DNA from: Changpingibacter yushuensis
GTDB lineage: Bacteria > Actinomycetota > Actinomycetes > Actinomycetales > Actinomycetaceae
Reading direction: 5' to 3'
Length of the DNA stretch: 64,000 nt
Assembly: GCF_014041995.1 (NCBI RefSeq)
Contig: NZ_CP059492.1
Span: 310,001-374,000, forward strand
The position numbers and the translations under genes are program-made. Under the pieces are notes generated by a model. The model was not told the DNA's origin. It was given only the letters and a program-made list of their open reading frames with translations, and did not search any database. Position 1 is the first letter of the stretch; every line of letters begins with the position of its first letter. Positions 8,391-16,692 of this stretch are shown here, piece after piece.

Positions 8391-9731
8391 GTGGGACGAA
8401 CATTTGCAAGCTTGCGCATCTACAACTATCGCGTGTGGTTCTTTTCGGCGCTCATCGCCAACACTGGCACGTGGATGCAAAGAGTGGCCCAGGACTGGCT
8501 GGTTCTGGCAATTCTGACGGATGACAACGCATTTGCAGTTGGAGCTGTGACTGCGCTGCAGTTCTTGCCTCTCATGTTCTTTATGCCGGTGGCTGGCATC
8601 CTTGCTGATAGGTTCGACAAGCGGAAGATCCTTCTCATCACCCAGCTTTCGCAGGCGATCATGGCGTTTGCCTTGGGAGCCATCGTGCTTTCTGGCCATG
8701 CAACGGTGGTCCATGTGTGCATCTTTGCTTTCCTGTTGGGCACGGCTAGTGCCTTTGACAGCCCTCCGCGTCAGGTCTTCGTTTCCGAGCTGGTTCCTGC
8801 GGCTGACCTTCCCAACGCGGTTGGTCTGAACTCCACCAGTTTCAACCTTGCGCGCCTCATCGGCCCGGGGCTTTCAGGCCTCCTCATCGCATGGGTGGGG
8901 GCCGGTTGGGTGTTCATTATCAACGGCGCGTCTTTCATAGCCACGATCTTTGCGTTGCTCATCATGAGAGGGGCAGACTTCTACCCCATCACGAAGCGAG
9001 CTACTCAATCAGGCAAGCGCGGGGGGATCCGCGAGGGGTTGGCCTACGTGCGCGGCAGGCAAGACCTCATGGTGATCTTTGTGGTTGCTGGCGTCATTGC
9101 GTGCCTCGGAATGAACTTCCAGCTGACCACGGCTTCGATGGCGCGTTCTGTGTTTGACAAGCAGGCCGGGGAATACGGCATCTTGGGCTCGGTGCTCGCA
9201 ATTGGTTCTTTGACTGGAGCTCTGTTAGCTGCTCGACGTCGTTCACAACCGCGCGTGCGTGTGGTAGTGATTGCATCTCTAGCATTTGTTGTCACAGCGA
9301 GCATCAACGCCATTATGCCCACCTATCTCACATACGCCATCTCACTTATCCCAGTGGGGCTGGCGATGCTGACGCTCCTGACCAGCGCGAACACTGCCGT
9401 GCAGATGTCTACCGAACCGCACATGCGTGGCCGCGTGATGGCGCTCTACCAAACCGTGATGCAGGGTTCTGCACCCATTGGTGCACTGGTAGTGGGCTGG
9501 ATCTCCCAATCGATTAGCCCTCGCTGGGGAATCGGAATTGGCCCGGCGGCGGCGCTCATTGTCACTGTGGGCGCGTTCATCTGGACCCGCAAGCATTGGG
9601 ATGTTGAGGTCCGCTACCACATGCGGTCTAGGCCGCACCTAGAAATCATCGGTCCACTTGAGCATGAACAGCTTGCCCGTGAGGCTGAAATGCACGCTGT
9701 GGAACGCACGCCCGGCGATCAGGCCCGTTGA
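8391..9731 (+). CDS. MFS transporter, EntS/MFS_3-like exporter
   Basis: 446 residues, 12 predicted membrane helices. The N-terminus (YNYRVWFFSALIANTGTWMQ, then QDWLVL) and the LADRFDKRKIL loop between helices 2 and 3 place it in the MFS_3 group that includes enterobactin and drug exporters. Substrate not predictable. The GTG start is supported by GAGGAAGAGGAG just upstream. The last part of the gene precedes a 37-bp tandem repeat. Confidence 0.88.
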   Translation: MGRTFASLRIYNYRVWFFSALIANTGTWMQRVAQDWLVLAILTDDNAFAVGAVTALQFLPLMFFMPVAGILADRFDKRKILLITQLSQAIMAFALGAIVLSGHATVVHVCIFAFLLGTASAFDSPPRQVFVSELVPAADLPNAVGLNSTSFNLARLIGPGLSGLLIAWVGAGWVFIINGASFIATIFALLIMRGADFYPITKRATQSGKRGGIREGLAYVRGRQDLMVIFVVAGVIACLGMNFQLTTASMARSVFDKQAGEYGILGSVLAIGSLTGALLAARRRSQPRVRVVVIASLAFVVTASINAIMPTYLTYAISLIPVGLAMLTLLTSANTAVQMSTEPHMRGRVMALYQTVMQGSAPIGALVVGWISQSISPRWGIGIGPAAALIVTVGAFIWTRKHWDVEVRYHMRSRPHLEIIGPLEHEQLAREAEMHAVERTPGDQAR

Positions 9732-9745
9732 TTCCCATATCGTCG

Positions 9746-9847
9746 CCAGCGCCGATTAGCGCGGTTCGTTGAGCCCTAGTTTCCAGCGCCGATTAGCGCG
9801 GTTCGTTGAGCCCGAGTTTCCTGCGCCGATTAACGCGCTCAACTGCG
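9746..9847. repeat. 37-bp tandem repeat, 2.7 copies
   Basis: Units at 9746-9782 and 9783-9819 differ at one base; a third, partial and more diverged unit begins at 9820 and runs into the 3' end of serC. The array fills the space between two convergent genes. No palindrome typical of a terminator and no coding potential was seen. Confidence 0.85.
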
Positions 9848-10954
9848 TCCGATTCCAGCCTCAATTGCCCAATCGATGCATGCCAAGAGTGCTTGCACGT
9901 CTGAGAGTTCCACATTGGGGAACGTGCTGATGCGGAACTGGTTCCGGTGAAGAGAGCGGTAAGGATCGATATCCACCACGCCTGCATGACGTAGGAAGGC
10001 CGAAATCGCAGGTGTGGCGACGCCGTCGTCGAAATCAATAGTCGTGACCACTTGGGATCGATAGGTGGGGTCTGATACGAAGGGCGTGGCGTCTGGGCGC
10101 GCTTCGGCCCACTTATACACGAGCGACGACGACGAGGCTGTGCGTGCGTTCATTGCCGCCAGACCGCCTGATTCGATCATCCAGGAAAGCTGTTGCGCGA
10201 TCATCAGGAGGTTGCTCACCGCGGGGGTGTTCAGCGTCTGATCTTTGCGGGAGTTATCAATAGCGAGCTTGAGGTTGAGGACGTCGGGCACCCAGCGTTC
10301 AGAGGTAAGGCGTTCGATGCGCTCGATTGCGCGAGGTGACATGACGGCGATCCAGAGGCCGCCGTCTGAACCGAAGCATTTCTGGGGAGAGAAGTAGTAA
10401 ATATCGGTTGAGGCGATCTCTACCAAAACGCCACCTGCTGAGCTTGTGCCATCCACAACCGTCAGAGCATCCGGGCCGCCGAAGCGCGAAACCGGGGAGA
10501 GGACGCCCGTGGACGTCTCGTTTTGCGGATAGAGATAGGTGTCGATGCCGTCAGTGGTTTGGCACAGAGCGATCGATCCCGGATCTGCTTGAACGAGCTC
10601 GACAGCCTCCACCCATGGGACCTTCACACTGGCACGGGCCGCTTTGGCAGAGAACTCACCGAAGGTTGCGGCTTGGGCGCGGCTCTCTACAACGCTGAAT
10701 GCAATGGCGTCCCACAGAAGGCTCGCACCTCCGTTGCCGAGAACCACCTCGTAGCCGGCGGGAAGGTTGAAGAGTTCAGAGATTCCCGAACGGATGCTTC
10801 CCACGATGCTTTTGACGGGCGCGGATCGATGGGACTGGCCGATTGGTGCTGTTGGGTCCGATAGCCTTGCGATCTGAGCGGCCCGGACCTTCGATGGACC
10901 TGAGCCGAAGCGGCCGTCGTGGGGTAACAAGTCGGATGGAATCTGCACACTCAT
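9839..10954 (-). CDS. serC: Phosphoserine aminotransferase
   Basis: 371 residues from ATG 10954, the usual length of the actinobacterial type; the open frame extends further upstream but similarity starts at SVQIPSDLLPHDGRFGSGPS. It converts 3-phosphohydroxypyruvate and glutamate to phosphoserine in serine synthesis, using PLP. The PLP lysine is K192 in FSPQKCFGSDGG, preceded by VDGTSSAGG. Its stop lies inside the last partial unit of the 37-bp repeat. It is divergent from the DtxR-type regulator across a 257-bp gap that must contain both promoters. Confidence 0.93.
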   Translation of the reverse strand: MSVQIPSDLLPHDGRFGSGPSKVRAAQIARLSDPTAPIGQSHRSAPVKSIVGSIRSGISELFNLPAGYEVVLGNGGASLLWDAIAFSVVESRAQAATFGEFSAKAARASVKVPWVEAVELVQADPGSIALCQTTDGIDTYLYPQNETSTGVLSPVSRFGGPDALTVVDGTSSAGGVLVEIASTDIYYFSPQKCFGSDGGLWIAVMSPRAIERIERLTSERWVPDVLNLKLAIDNSRKDQTLNTPAVSNLLMIAQQLSWMIESGGLAAMNARTASSSSLVYKWAEARPDATPFVSDPTYRSQVVTTIDFDDGVATPAISAFLRHAGVVDIDPYRSLHRNQFRISTFPNVELSDVQALLACIDWAIEAGIGRS

Positions 10955-11211
10955 GGGACCATCTTGCCTTGCAACAGGCAGCGTGAGGTGATTTGTCCAT
11001 GACGATCCCTGTGGGAATGAATTCATGTGGGTGCACGTTAGGTCTATCTGACTCGCGATCCGGCTAAAAGCACCTGACCAAGTCAAGTAAACTGGAATGA
11101 GCATATGCCCGGCGTGAGTTCAATCGCGCCAGCCCAGACCAACCATGTGGCTCCCACCCAATATGGATGCCCACACCGTGCAGACGCAGATGCACAAGCG
11201 AGGAGTTGAAA

Positions 11212-11904
11212 ATGAGCAGCGATCTCGTTGACACAACTGAGATGTACCTTAAGGCGATTTATGAGCTTGAGGAAGAGGGTGTGCCGCCACTGCGAGCGCG
11301 CCTTGTGGAGCGCTTGGGTCAATCCAAGCCCACAGTCTCTGAAACGGTTGCCCGCTTAGAACGTGATGGCCTACTAACCATCGTGGGAACGCGCAGCATC
11401 GCACTCTCCCTTCGCGGGCGCAAGGAAGCCACTGAGGTCATGCGCAAGCACCGATTGGCCGAGCGTCTACTTCTTGAGGTTATTGGCGTTCCGTGGCAGG
11501 ACGTTCACGATGAGGCTTGCCGTTGGGAACACGTCATGTCGAAGAGCGTGGAAGGCAAGATTGCTGCTTTACTCGCAGGAGTTACCACTGACCCATTTGG
11601 CAATCCCATCCCTGTTGATGGACTGGATGGGCCGGGTGCGGCGGCCGCTGGGCCTGCCGGGCTTATCCGCGTAGTGGATTTCCTGGAGGCGCACCCCGAA
11701 GGCGGGCCTTCTACTGTGGCACGAATCGGTGAAGTGCTTCAAACGGACTCTGGATTATTGGTGGAGCTGCATCAAGCAGGTATTCTGCCTGGTTCACAGA
11801 TCAGTCTGGTGAAAGCCGGGGCCAATGCGTGGACCATCGAGGGAACCAACGGCAGTGTAGAGCTCACTGCGTGGATTGCGAGTCATCTGCTTCTTAAGAA
11901 GTAA
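11212..11904 (+). CDS. DtxR/IdeR-family metal-dependent repressor
   Basis: 230 residues, the length of DtxR/IdeR. The N-terminal winged helix (TTEMYLKAIYELEEEG, then SKPTVSETVARLERDGLL) is followed by the metal-binding dimerisation domain with HRLAERLLLEVIG, Cys and His residues (DEACRWEHVMS), and a C-terminal FeoA/SH3-like domain. Such proteins repress iron or manganese genes when loaded with metal. ATG 11212 has AGGAG upstream; an in-frame ATG at 11167 lacks similarity. Which metal is sensed is not decided here. Confidence 0.92.
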   Translation: MSSDLVDTTEMYLKAIYELEEEGVPPLRARLVERLGQSKPTVSETVARLERDGLLTIVGTRSIALSLRGRKEATEVMRKHRLAERLLLEVIGVPWQDVHDEACRWEHVMSKSVEGKIAALLAGVTTDPFGNPIPVDGLDGPGAAAAGPAGLIRVVDFLEAHPEGGPSTVARIGEVLQTDSGLLVELHQAGILPGSQISLVKAGANAWTIEGTNGSVELTAWIASHLLLKK

Positions 11905-11962
11905 CTGCTCAAGATTCTTGAGAAGTAGCTGCCCAAGGTTCTCAAGAAGTAGCTGCCCAAGA
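11891..11962. repeat. 24-bp tandem repeat, 3 copies, spanning the regulator's stop codon
   Basis: Three consecutive 24-bp units begin at 11891, 11915 and 11939, with a few substitutions each. The first unit contains the last codons and TAA stop of the DtxR-type gene, so the array could have grown by duplication of the gene's own 3' end. Because 24 is a multiple of 3, each copy carries the stop again. Confidence 0.88.
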
Positions 11963-11994
11963 ACAGACGATCACTTCGATGTGCCGTGAGCCCT

Positions 11995-12675
11995 CTAAAT
12001 CGTGTTACCGCCCAGATCGGGGTTGCCGGCCTCGAAGGAAGCGGGCGCCATGGTCTCGACGGGAGCAGGCGCCGCGTTGTCAGCACGCCGCTTCCGTAGG
12101 TAGCCAATAAGAATGGGTAGCACAGAGACTAGCACGATCAGAATTGCGATGACGTCAATGTTATTGGCGACAAATGGAATCTGACCGAGCAGAAGGCCCG
12201 CGCCGGTCATGAGGCACACCCAAGCCAGCGCGCCAATAGCATTGAATAGTAGGAACTTGCCGTAGTTCATTCGGGCAGCGCCCGCTGCAAGTGGTACGAA
12301 TGTGCGCACGATTGGAACAAAGCGCGACAAGACCAGCGATCCGGGGCCGTGGTTCTCAAAGAATTCTTCCGCGCGATCCAGATACTCCGTCTTGAGAATT
12401 CGCGCATCGGGCTTGAAGAGTTTCCGCCCGAATTCGGCACCGAGCCAGTATCCAACCTGGACACCTAAGAAGGCAGCCACGACGCCAACAAGGATAAGGG
12501 CCCACACCTCGAATCCGAACTGCCTGTGCAACATTGCGGCGGTGAATATAAGGGAGTCGCCCGGCAGGAATGGGAAGAGCAGGCCGGACTCCACGAACAG
12601 GACGAGTGCAACACCAGGAAGCACAAATGCGCCAAGCGCTTGGAGTAGGAGCTCAGGATCCGATAGAAAGGACAT
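11995..12675 (-). CDS. DedA-family membrane protein
   Basis: 226 residues from ATG 12675. Family signs: FVESGLLFPFLPGDSLIF near the N-terminus, the FxxxHGPGSLVLSRFVPIVRTFVPLAAG block and several membrane helices. DedA proteins are lipid flippase-like transporters, some acting on undecaprenyl phosphate or phosphatidylethanolamine. Residues before the chosen start show no family resemblance. The gene is convergent with the DtxR-type regulator across the 24-bp repeat. Confidence 0.9.
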   Translation of the reverse strand: MSFLSDPELLLQALGAFVLPGVALVLFVESGLLFPFLPGDSLIFTAAMLHRQFGFEVWALILVGVVAAFLGVQVGYWLGAEFGRKLFKPDARILKTEYLDRAEEFFENHGPGSLVLSRFVPIVRTFVPLAAGAARMNYGKFLLFNAIGALAWVCLMTGAGLLLGQIPFVANNIDVIAILIVLVSVLPILIGYLRKRRADNAAPAPVETMAPASFEAGNPDLGGNTI

Positions 12676-12862
12676 GCTCTTGAGTCTAGTGGTGACGTCA
12701 TTGGAACTTAATGGAAGCGGCCTGAGATTCGTCACACGGGGAGCAGTTCCCCGCACTGGCTGTTTATATCTTCAAAATGTGGCCGAGGTAACAAAATTAC
12801 ACCGACGTGCGAATTGTTGGTGGCAGAATCGCGCTATTTCACGGTTCTGAGCGTTAGTTAGG

Positions 12863-12970
12863 TCAACGATGTGGGTCACACTCCGCCGTGTGAATGCTGA
12901 AAATCGTTGATATACCGCGGAAAAATGAAATGTCACGGCCCTGATCACATCTGTTATATAAACGTGACAT
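12863..12970. promoter_or_regulatory. Stacked inverted repeats in the long leader of the NlpC/P60 gene
   Basis: The 383-bp gap 12676-13058 contains an outer stem 12863-12870 / 12903-12910 (8 bp, perfect) enclosing a hairpin 12876-12881 / 12888-12893, then a separate 9-bp perfect inverted repeat (AATGTCACG / CGTGACATT) with its second arm ending near 12970. The elements lie 90-195 bases upstream of the start codon. They could be operator sites for a dimeric regulator or a structured leader RNA. They lack the c-di-AMP (ydaO) riboswitch core that precedes many actinobacterial NlpC genes. Confidence 0.5.
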
Positions 12971-13058
12971 TCGGTTATTTACCCGTTATTGTTTTCTTTA
13001 TTGAGGTAGCCGCCGCAGCATCAGTGGTGGGTACAAAGGCAAAACGAGGAGTAACCAG

Positions 13059-13856
13059 ATGACCGGTCGCCATGCGGTAAGTCGCGAGGCAGCCCTGAAA
13101 GCTGTGAACACACCCGCTGGACGCGGAGTCGCCGCTGCGGTAGCAGTTGGAGCGATGTTCGGCGTTGTCATGCCAAGTGCCAGCGCAACCGATGAGACCT
13201 TGGATAATGCCACCGCAGCTAATCTCAGCGCAGTGGAGAACAACACCATCGACGCAACAGATGCTGTTACGGCTCCTGCTGATGCTGAATGGAATGTTGA
13301 GCAGGTTGCACTCGAATCCTCAAGCGCCGATTCTTCTGATGTTGAGTTGGCCGTGAGCGTGGACGTTCCTGAAGTGGAAACCACTCCGGAAGTGGAAACC
13401 GCCGCGGAACCTGAAACCACTTCGGAAGCTGCAACCACCGCCTACCAGTCTGGTGACGATTCTGCTTCTGGATCCACACAGACAATCGCAGTCAACTCAG
13501 GCATCAGTTCCGCAACTGGTTCGGCAGTTCTTGCCACTGCGTTGTCATACGTTGGCTCTCCCTACGTTGCAGGAGGCGTAACGCCTTCCGGTTGGGATTG
13601 CATCGGATTCGTTCGCTACGTTTACGCGCAGTACGGTGTCTCGATTGGTGGATACACCACCTCGGTGCTTTCAGCTGGAACTCAGGTTTCCTACGCTGAT
13701 GCTCAGCCTGGTGACATCCTGTACTGGCCTGGCCACGTAGCCATCTATGCTGGCAACGGTCAAAATGTTGGTGCATGGAATGCAAGTATGGGGACGCGTG
13801 TTGGCCCGAACTCGTGGGTTGGCGGCACGCCGATCGTCATTCGAGTGGCTGGCTGA
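13059..13856 (+). CDS. Secreted NlpC/P60 peptidoglycan endopeptidase
   Basis: 265 residues. A basic N-terminus and hydrophobic segment (about 24-42) with an AxA-like site form a signal peptide; residues about 45-150 are an acidic Thr/Glu/Val-rich linker with near repeats of EVETT/EPETT; the C-terminal ~110 residues are an NlpC/P60 domain. Catalytic Cys181 lies in DCIGFVRYVY (the common form is DCSGF) and His226 in WPGHVAIYAG. The third polar residue is not the usual His; the region reads GAWNASMG. The RBS (CGAGGAG) supports ATG 13059. It probably cuts peptide cross-links in the cell wall. Confidence 0.9.
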   Translation: MTGRHAVSREAALKAVNTPAGRGVAAAVAVGAMFGVVMPSASATDETLDNATAANLSAVENNTIDATDAVTAPADAEWNVEQVALESSSADSSDVELAVSVDVPEVETTPEVETAAEPETTSEAATTAYQSGDDSASGSTQTIAVNSGISSATGSAVLATALSYVGSPYVAGGVTPSGWDCIGFVRYVYAQYGVSIGGYTTSVLSAGTQVSYADAQPGDILYWPGHVAIYAGNGQNVGAWNASMGTRVGPNSWVGGTPIVIRVAG

Positions 13857-13870
13857 TAACAAGATCTTTT

Positions 13871-13913
13871 CCACATAGGGAACCGGCACACGCCGGTTCC
13901 CTATGTGGTTTTT
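13871..13913 (+). terminator. Rho-independent terminator after the NlpC/P60 gene
   Basis: Perfect 17-bp stem 13871-13887 / 13892-13908 with a 4-nt loop and a T5 tail. It is 15 bases after the stop codon. Confidence 0.95.
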
Positions 13914-14108
13914 GGCGCGAATGGTAGGCGTTTCCACGGTACCGGTATCGCTGATCAGCCATGTTTCTTTGACAGAAGGTCAGTTTGTTGGCTGTGACTT
14001 GGCTGACAGTGCTCCTGATCGCTGTAATACTTCTAGTAGGCGCACGCTATGTGCCCGCGATTCTGTGGTGGCAGAATTGAGGTATCGAAACTACTGGAGG
14101 GGGCTGCC

Positions 14109-15032
14109 ATGGTCTACCGGCATGACAACGTTGTCGTATGCGGAGTTGATGGTTCTGAGGCGTCGTTCAATGCACTCGAGTGGGCCGCGCAGGAAGCGCG
14201 AACACGGCGTGCCCGGTTAGAGATTCTTTGCTGTTATGAACAGCCTACTTACTCTGGGTATTCGGGTAATGAGCAGAAGCACAACGGGAACCTCCTTGAG
14301 GATGGAGCCGTCGAAGTGCTGGCCAAGGCCAAGGAAAGGGTAAAACAACACGGGGTTGAAACAACTACCGTGCTTGACCCATCAGACCCCACCAAGGCAT
14401 TGCTCAGCCGCTCAAAGACGGCAGCTCGCGTTGTGATCGGTGCAAGGGGTGGGTCCGGCGGATTTGCTGATCGGCTTCTGGGATCGGTGGCATCGGCGGT
14501 TTCGGCGCGCGCATACTGCGCAGTAGTGATCGTCCCATCAACACCAGTGGAAACCGTCCTTCCTGTCAAACACATCGTTTGTGGATTTGATGGATCGGAA
14601 GCGGCGCATCTTGCACTTGCCCTGGCCATCCGCGAGGCTTCGCGGTGGGGCGCACGGCTCTCTTGTGTGAGTGCCGTGAACTTTTCTGGCACAACGTGGC
14701 TCCCTGGTTCGGACTACCACCAAGAAGTGCTTGACGATGTTCGCGCGGGGCTTCGCGACGCCGTCGCCGAAGCAACGGTTGACTATGATGGCGTCGATGT
14801 GCGGTGCCATGCCATGGAGGGCAACCCAGCAGCGCTCATGACGGAGTTTTCCACGGCGGTTGACCTTCTGGTGGTTGGAACGCGAGGCCGCGGTGGATTT
14901 GCTGGACTGTTGCTCGGATCCACGAGTCAGGCTGTTCTGCAGCATTCCTCGTGCCCAACGATTGTGGTTCCCAAGCGCACTCGTGACAATGAAGACCTAC
15001 ACCCAGTGGTGCCGTGGGATCGTCCTGTATAG
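14109..15032 (+). CDS. Tandem universal stress protein
   Basis: 307 residues with two Usp domains (about 8-145 and 158-298). Each ends in the ATP-binding signature: GARGGSGGFADRLLGS...VVIVP and GTRGRGGFAGLLLGS...TIVVP. ATG 14109 is preceded by GGAGGGGG; the frame's upstream ATG 14049 shows no family similarity. Tandem ATP-binding Usp proteins are typical of actinobacteria (Rv2623 type) and linked to dormancy and stress. Confidence 0.93.
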   Translation: MVYRHDNVVVCGVDGSEASFNALEWAAQEARTRRARLEILCCYEQPTYSGYSGNEQKHNGNLLEDGAVEVLAKAKERVKQHGVETTTVLDPSDPTKALLSRSKTAARVVIGARGGSGGFADRLLGSVASAVSARAYCAVVIVPSTPVETVLPVKHIVCGFDGSEAAHLALALAIREASRWGARLSCVSAVNFSGTTWLPGSDYHQEVLDDVRAGLRDAVAEATVDYDGVDVRCHAMEGNPAALMTEFSTAVDLLVVGTRGRGGFAGLLLGSTSQAVLQHSSCPTIVVPKRTRDNEDLHPVVPWDRPV

Positions 15033-15047
15033 GTAGAAGCTGACGTG

Positions 15048-15089
15048 GCTGGGGGCGTGGCACCAAGTAAGGTGTGCCACGCCCCCAGC
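15048..15089. terminator. Strong hairpin after the Usp gene
   Basis: Perfect 16-bp GC-rich stem 15048-15063 / 15074-15089 with a 10-nt loop, 15 bases after the Usp stop. No T-run follows. Confidence 0.75.
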
Positions 15090-15143
15090 GTGCTCCGAAG
15101 CATTTCGAAAAGGGCTGCTGGGACGGGTAGACTAGAACAGTTA

Positions 15144-15215
15144 GCCCTCGTAGCTCAGGGGAAGAGCGACCGCCTCCTAAGCGGTAGGCCGAAGGTTCGA
15201 ATCCTTTCGGGGGCA
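15144..15215 (+). tRNA. tRNA-Arg (anticodon CCT)
   Basis: Cloverleaf can be drawn: 7-bp acceptor GCCCTCG / CGGGGGC with one G-T pair, D-arm GCTC/GAGC, anticodon stem ACCGC / GCGGT with loop CTCCTAA giving anticodon CCT, T-arm with GGTTCGAATCC, discriminator A at 15215. CCA is not encoded. Reads AGG codons. Confidence 0.95.
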
Positions 15216-15224
15216 CATAGCGCA

Positions 15225-15274
15225 CAGGGCCCGAACCTTGGCCCGATGATGTGAGGGCCAAGGTTCGGGCCCTG
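15225..15274. terminator. Long perfect hairpin after tRNA-Arg
   Basis: A perfect 20-bp stem 15225-15244 / 15255-15274 with a 10-nt loop, 10 bases downstream of the tRNA, with a short T-containing tail. Probably terminates the tRNA transcript. Just beyond (about 15312-15345) lies a CT-rich stretch with repeated CTCTTAG/CTCTTGG units and no gene. Confidence 0.8.
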
Positions 15275-15461
15275 TTGACGTTCACGGGCTAGGTTTGGGC
15301 GGCGCCAAGATCCTCTTAGCTCTCTTAGCTCTCTTGGCTTGCTTGGCTCTGCCGGTTCCGCCGGCTCTCTCAGCTCCCTTGGTTTTCTCAGCCCATCCGA
15401 CTTTGCCATATGGCCGCCATCGGGATTGCCCGTTGATCTTTGCGGCGGTCGAAAAACGTGG

Positions 15462-16331
15462 CTACACGGCCACTGCCTGGTCACACCAATCCCACAGCGC
15501 CTTGGCGAGCCGTGCATTCTTAGCTTGAGGATTCAGCCACCGGCCGGGTTTGCGATTCTCGTAGTAATCCCCGGGAGTCCATCCATCGCCTGGCCCTGAA
15601 TCCGCCAGCCACACCAATTGGTCAGCGCCGCGCTCGGGGCTCACCATGGTTTTGCGGAATGGCGTCCGGTACATCGCGGCGAGTATGCCCGAACCCGCCG
15701 GGGAGAACTTTGAAGCGACGAGTCCGGGATGGAAGGCAACTGCGGAGATTCCTTGAGGGGAGTAACGGCGTTGCAGTTCGCGCGTTAGCACGATGTTGGC
15801 AAGCTTGGCCTTGCCATATCCGTGGAGTAGATCGGATCCTGAAGGTGCTAGTGGCTTTCGCGCGGGATTTGCGGCGAGTTCGCTGAAGTTGCTCGCTTCC
15901 CAATCCACGGCGTCGACGTCGAACCGCCCAAATCGTGATGCGATGCTCGCGGTTTGTACCACCGTTGCCGAGGAAGCCACGAGCTTGGGAAGCAGGAGCT
16001 TTGTCAGAAGGAACGGGGCGAGGCAGTTGACTTGGAAGGTTTGCTCAAACCCTTGGATGGTTGGTGGGGCGTCCGAGAAGGACCCGCCTGCGTTGTTGAC
16101 CAGCACGTCGATTTGCGGCAAAGATTCGAGTTCCGCCGCTAGGTTGGCCACGTCCGTGAGATCAGAGAAGTCGGCTACATGGAATGGCGCGTCGATGCTT
16201 TCGGCAACGGCGCGCGCCTTGTGGAACGAACGTCCGATCACCACTACATGGTGCCCGCGGCTCGAGAGTTGCTGGGCTGCAGCGGCGCCGATGCCGTCGC
16301 TCGCACCTGTGATGACAATGGTTTTTCCCAC
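15462..16331 (-). CDS. Short-chain dehydrogenase/reductase
   Basis: 289 residues, classical SDR of the retinol-dehydrogenase-like type. NAD(P)-binding TGASDGIG (8-15), NNAG (79-82), catalytic Ser129 region and Y172-xxx-K176. The GTG start at 16331 is supported by GGAGAT upstream on the minus strand. Substrate cannot be read from sequence; it stands alone between two terminator regions. Confidence 0.9.
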   Translation of the reverse strand: MGKTIVITGASDGIGAAAAQQLSSRGHHVVVIGRSFHKARAVAESIDAPFHVADFSDLTDVANLAAELESLPQIDVLVNNAGGSFSDAPPTIQGFEQTFQVNCLAPFLLTKLLLPKLVASSATVVQTASIASRFGRFDVDAVDWEASNFSELAANPARKPLAPSGSDLLHGYGKAKLANIVLTRELQRRYSPQGISAVAFHPGLVASKFSPAGSGILAAMYRTPFRKTMVSPERGADQLVWLADSGPGDGWTPGDYYENRKPGRWLNPQAKNARLAKALWDWCDQAVAV

Positions 16332-16416
16332 GAGTATCTCCGATTCTTCGGGTGAGGTGAGCTGGCATCAACAGTCTAGGTCCGCATGCCATTCGATGTG
16401 CATTATCCAGTCAGGC

Positions 16417-16530
16417 TTGGGTGCGCGAGGGCTGCTGGCCCACTCAAGACACGTCGCAGATCAACCTCCGGTCAGGCTCCGGCTCGTGGCGCGCACCCAA
16501 ATCGCAGGTCAACGTCCAGGTAGGTCCGGG
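16417..16530. repeat. Inverted and degenerate direct repeats upstream of the helicase-like gene
   Basis: The 361-bp gap 16332-16692 holds an 11-bp perfect inverted repeat (16417-16427 / 16490-16500, loop 62) and two related ~30-bp direct copies starting near 16454 and 16502 (TCGCAGATCAACCTCC / TCGCAGGTCAACGTCC). No coding frame is convincing here. The promoter of the large gene should lie in the last 60 bases. Confidence 0.55.
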
Positions 16531-16692
16531 CCTGTGTGGTTCGAAGCGGCCGCCGCACCAGTTCAGGAGAGGGTTGATCCTCGATGTTCGGTGATGGTGT
16601 TATCCGTGCGTCTGCCTAACAGAAGATGTGGAGTTGAGTAGTGATCGGCGCGCTAAGTAACATTAGACGGCTTAGGCCGATACGGTGGGATT

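Noticed and set aside
12676-13058. c-di-AMP (ydaO-type) riboswitch upstream of the NlpC/P60 gene
   Set aside because: The conserved core elements could not be found; only unrelated inverted repeats are present.
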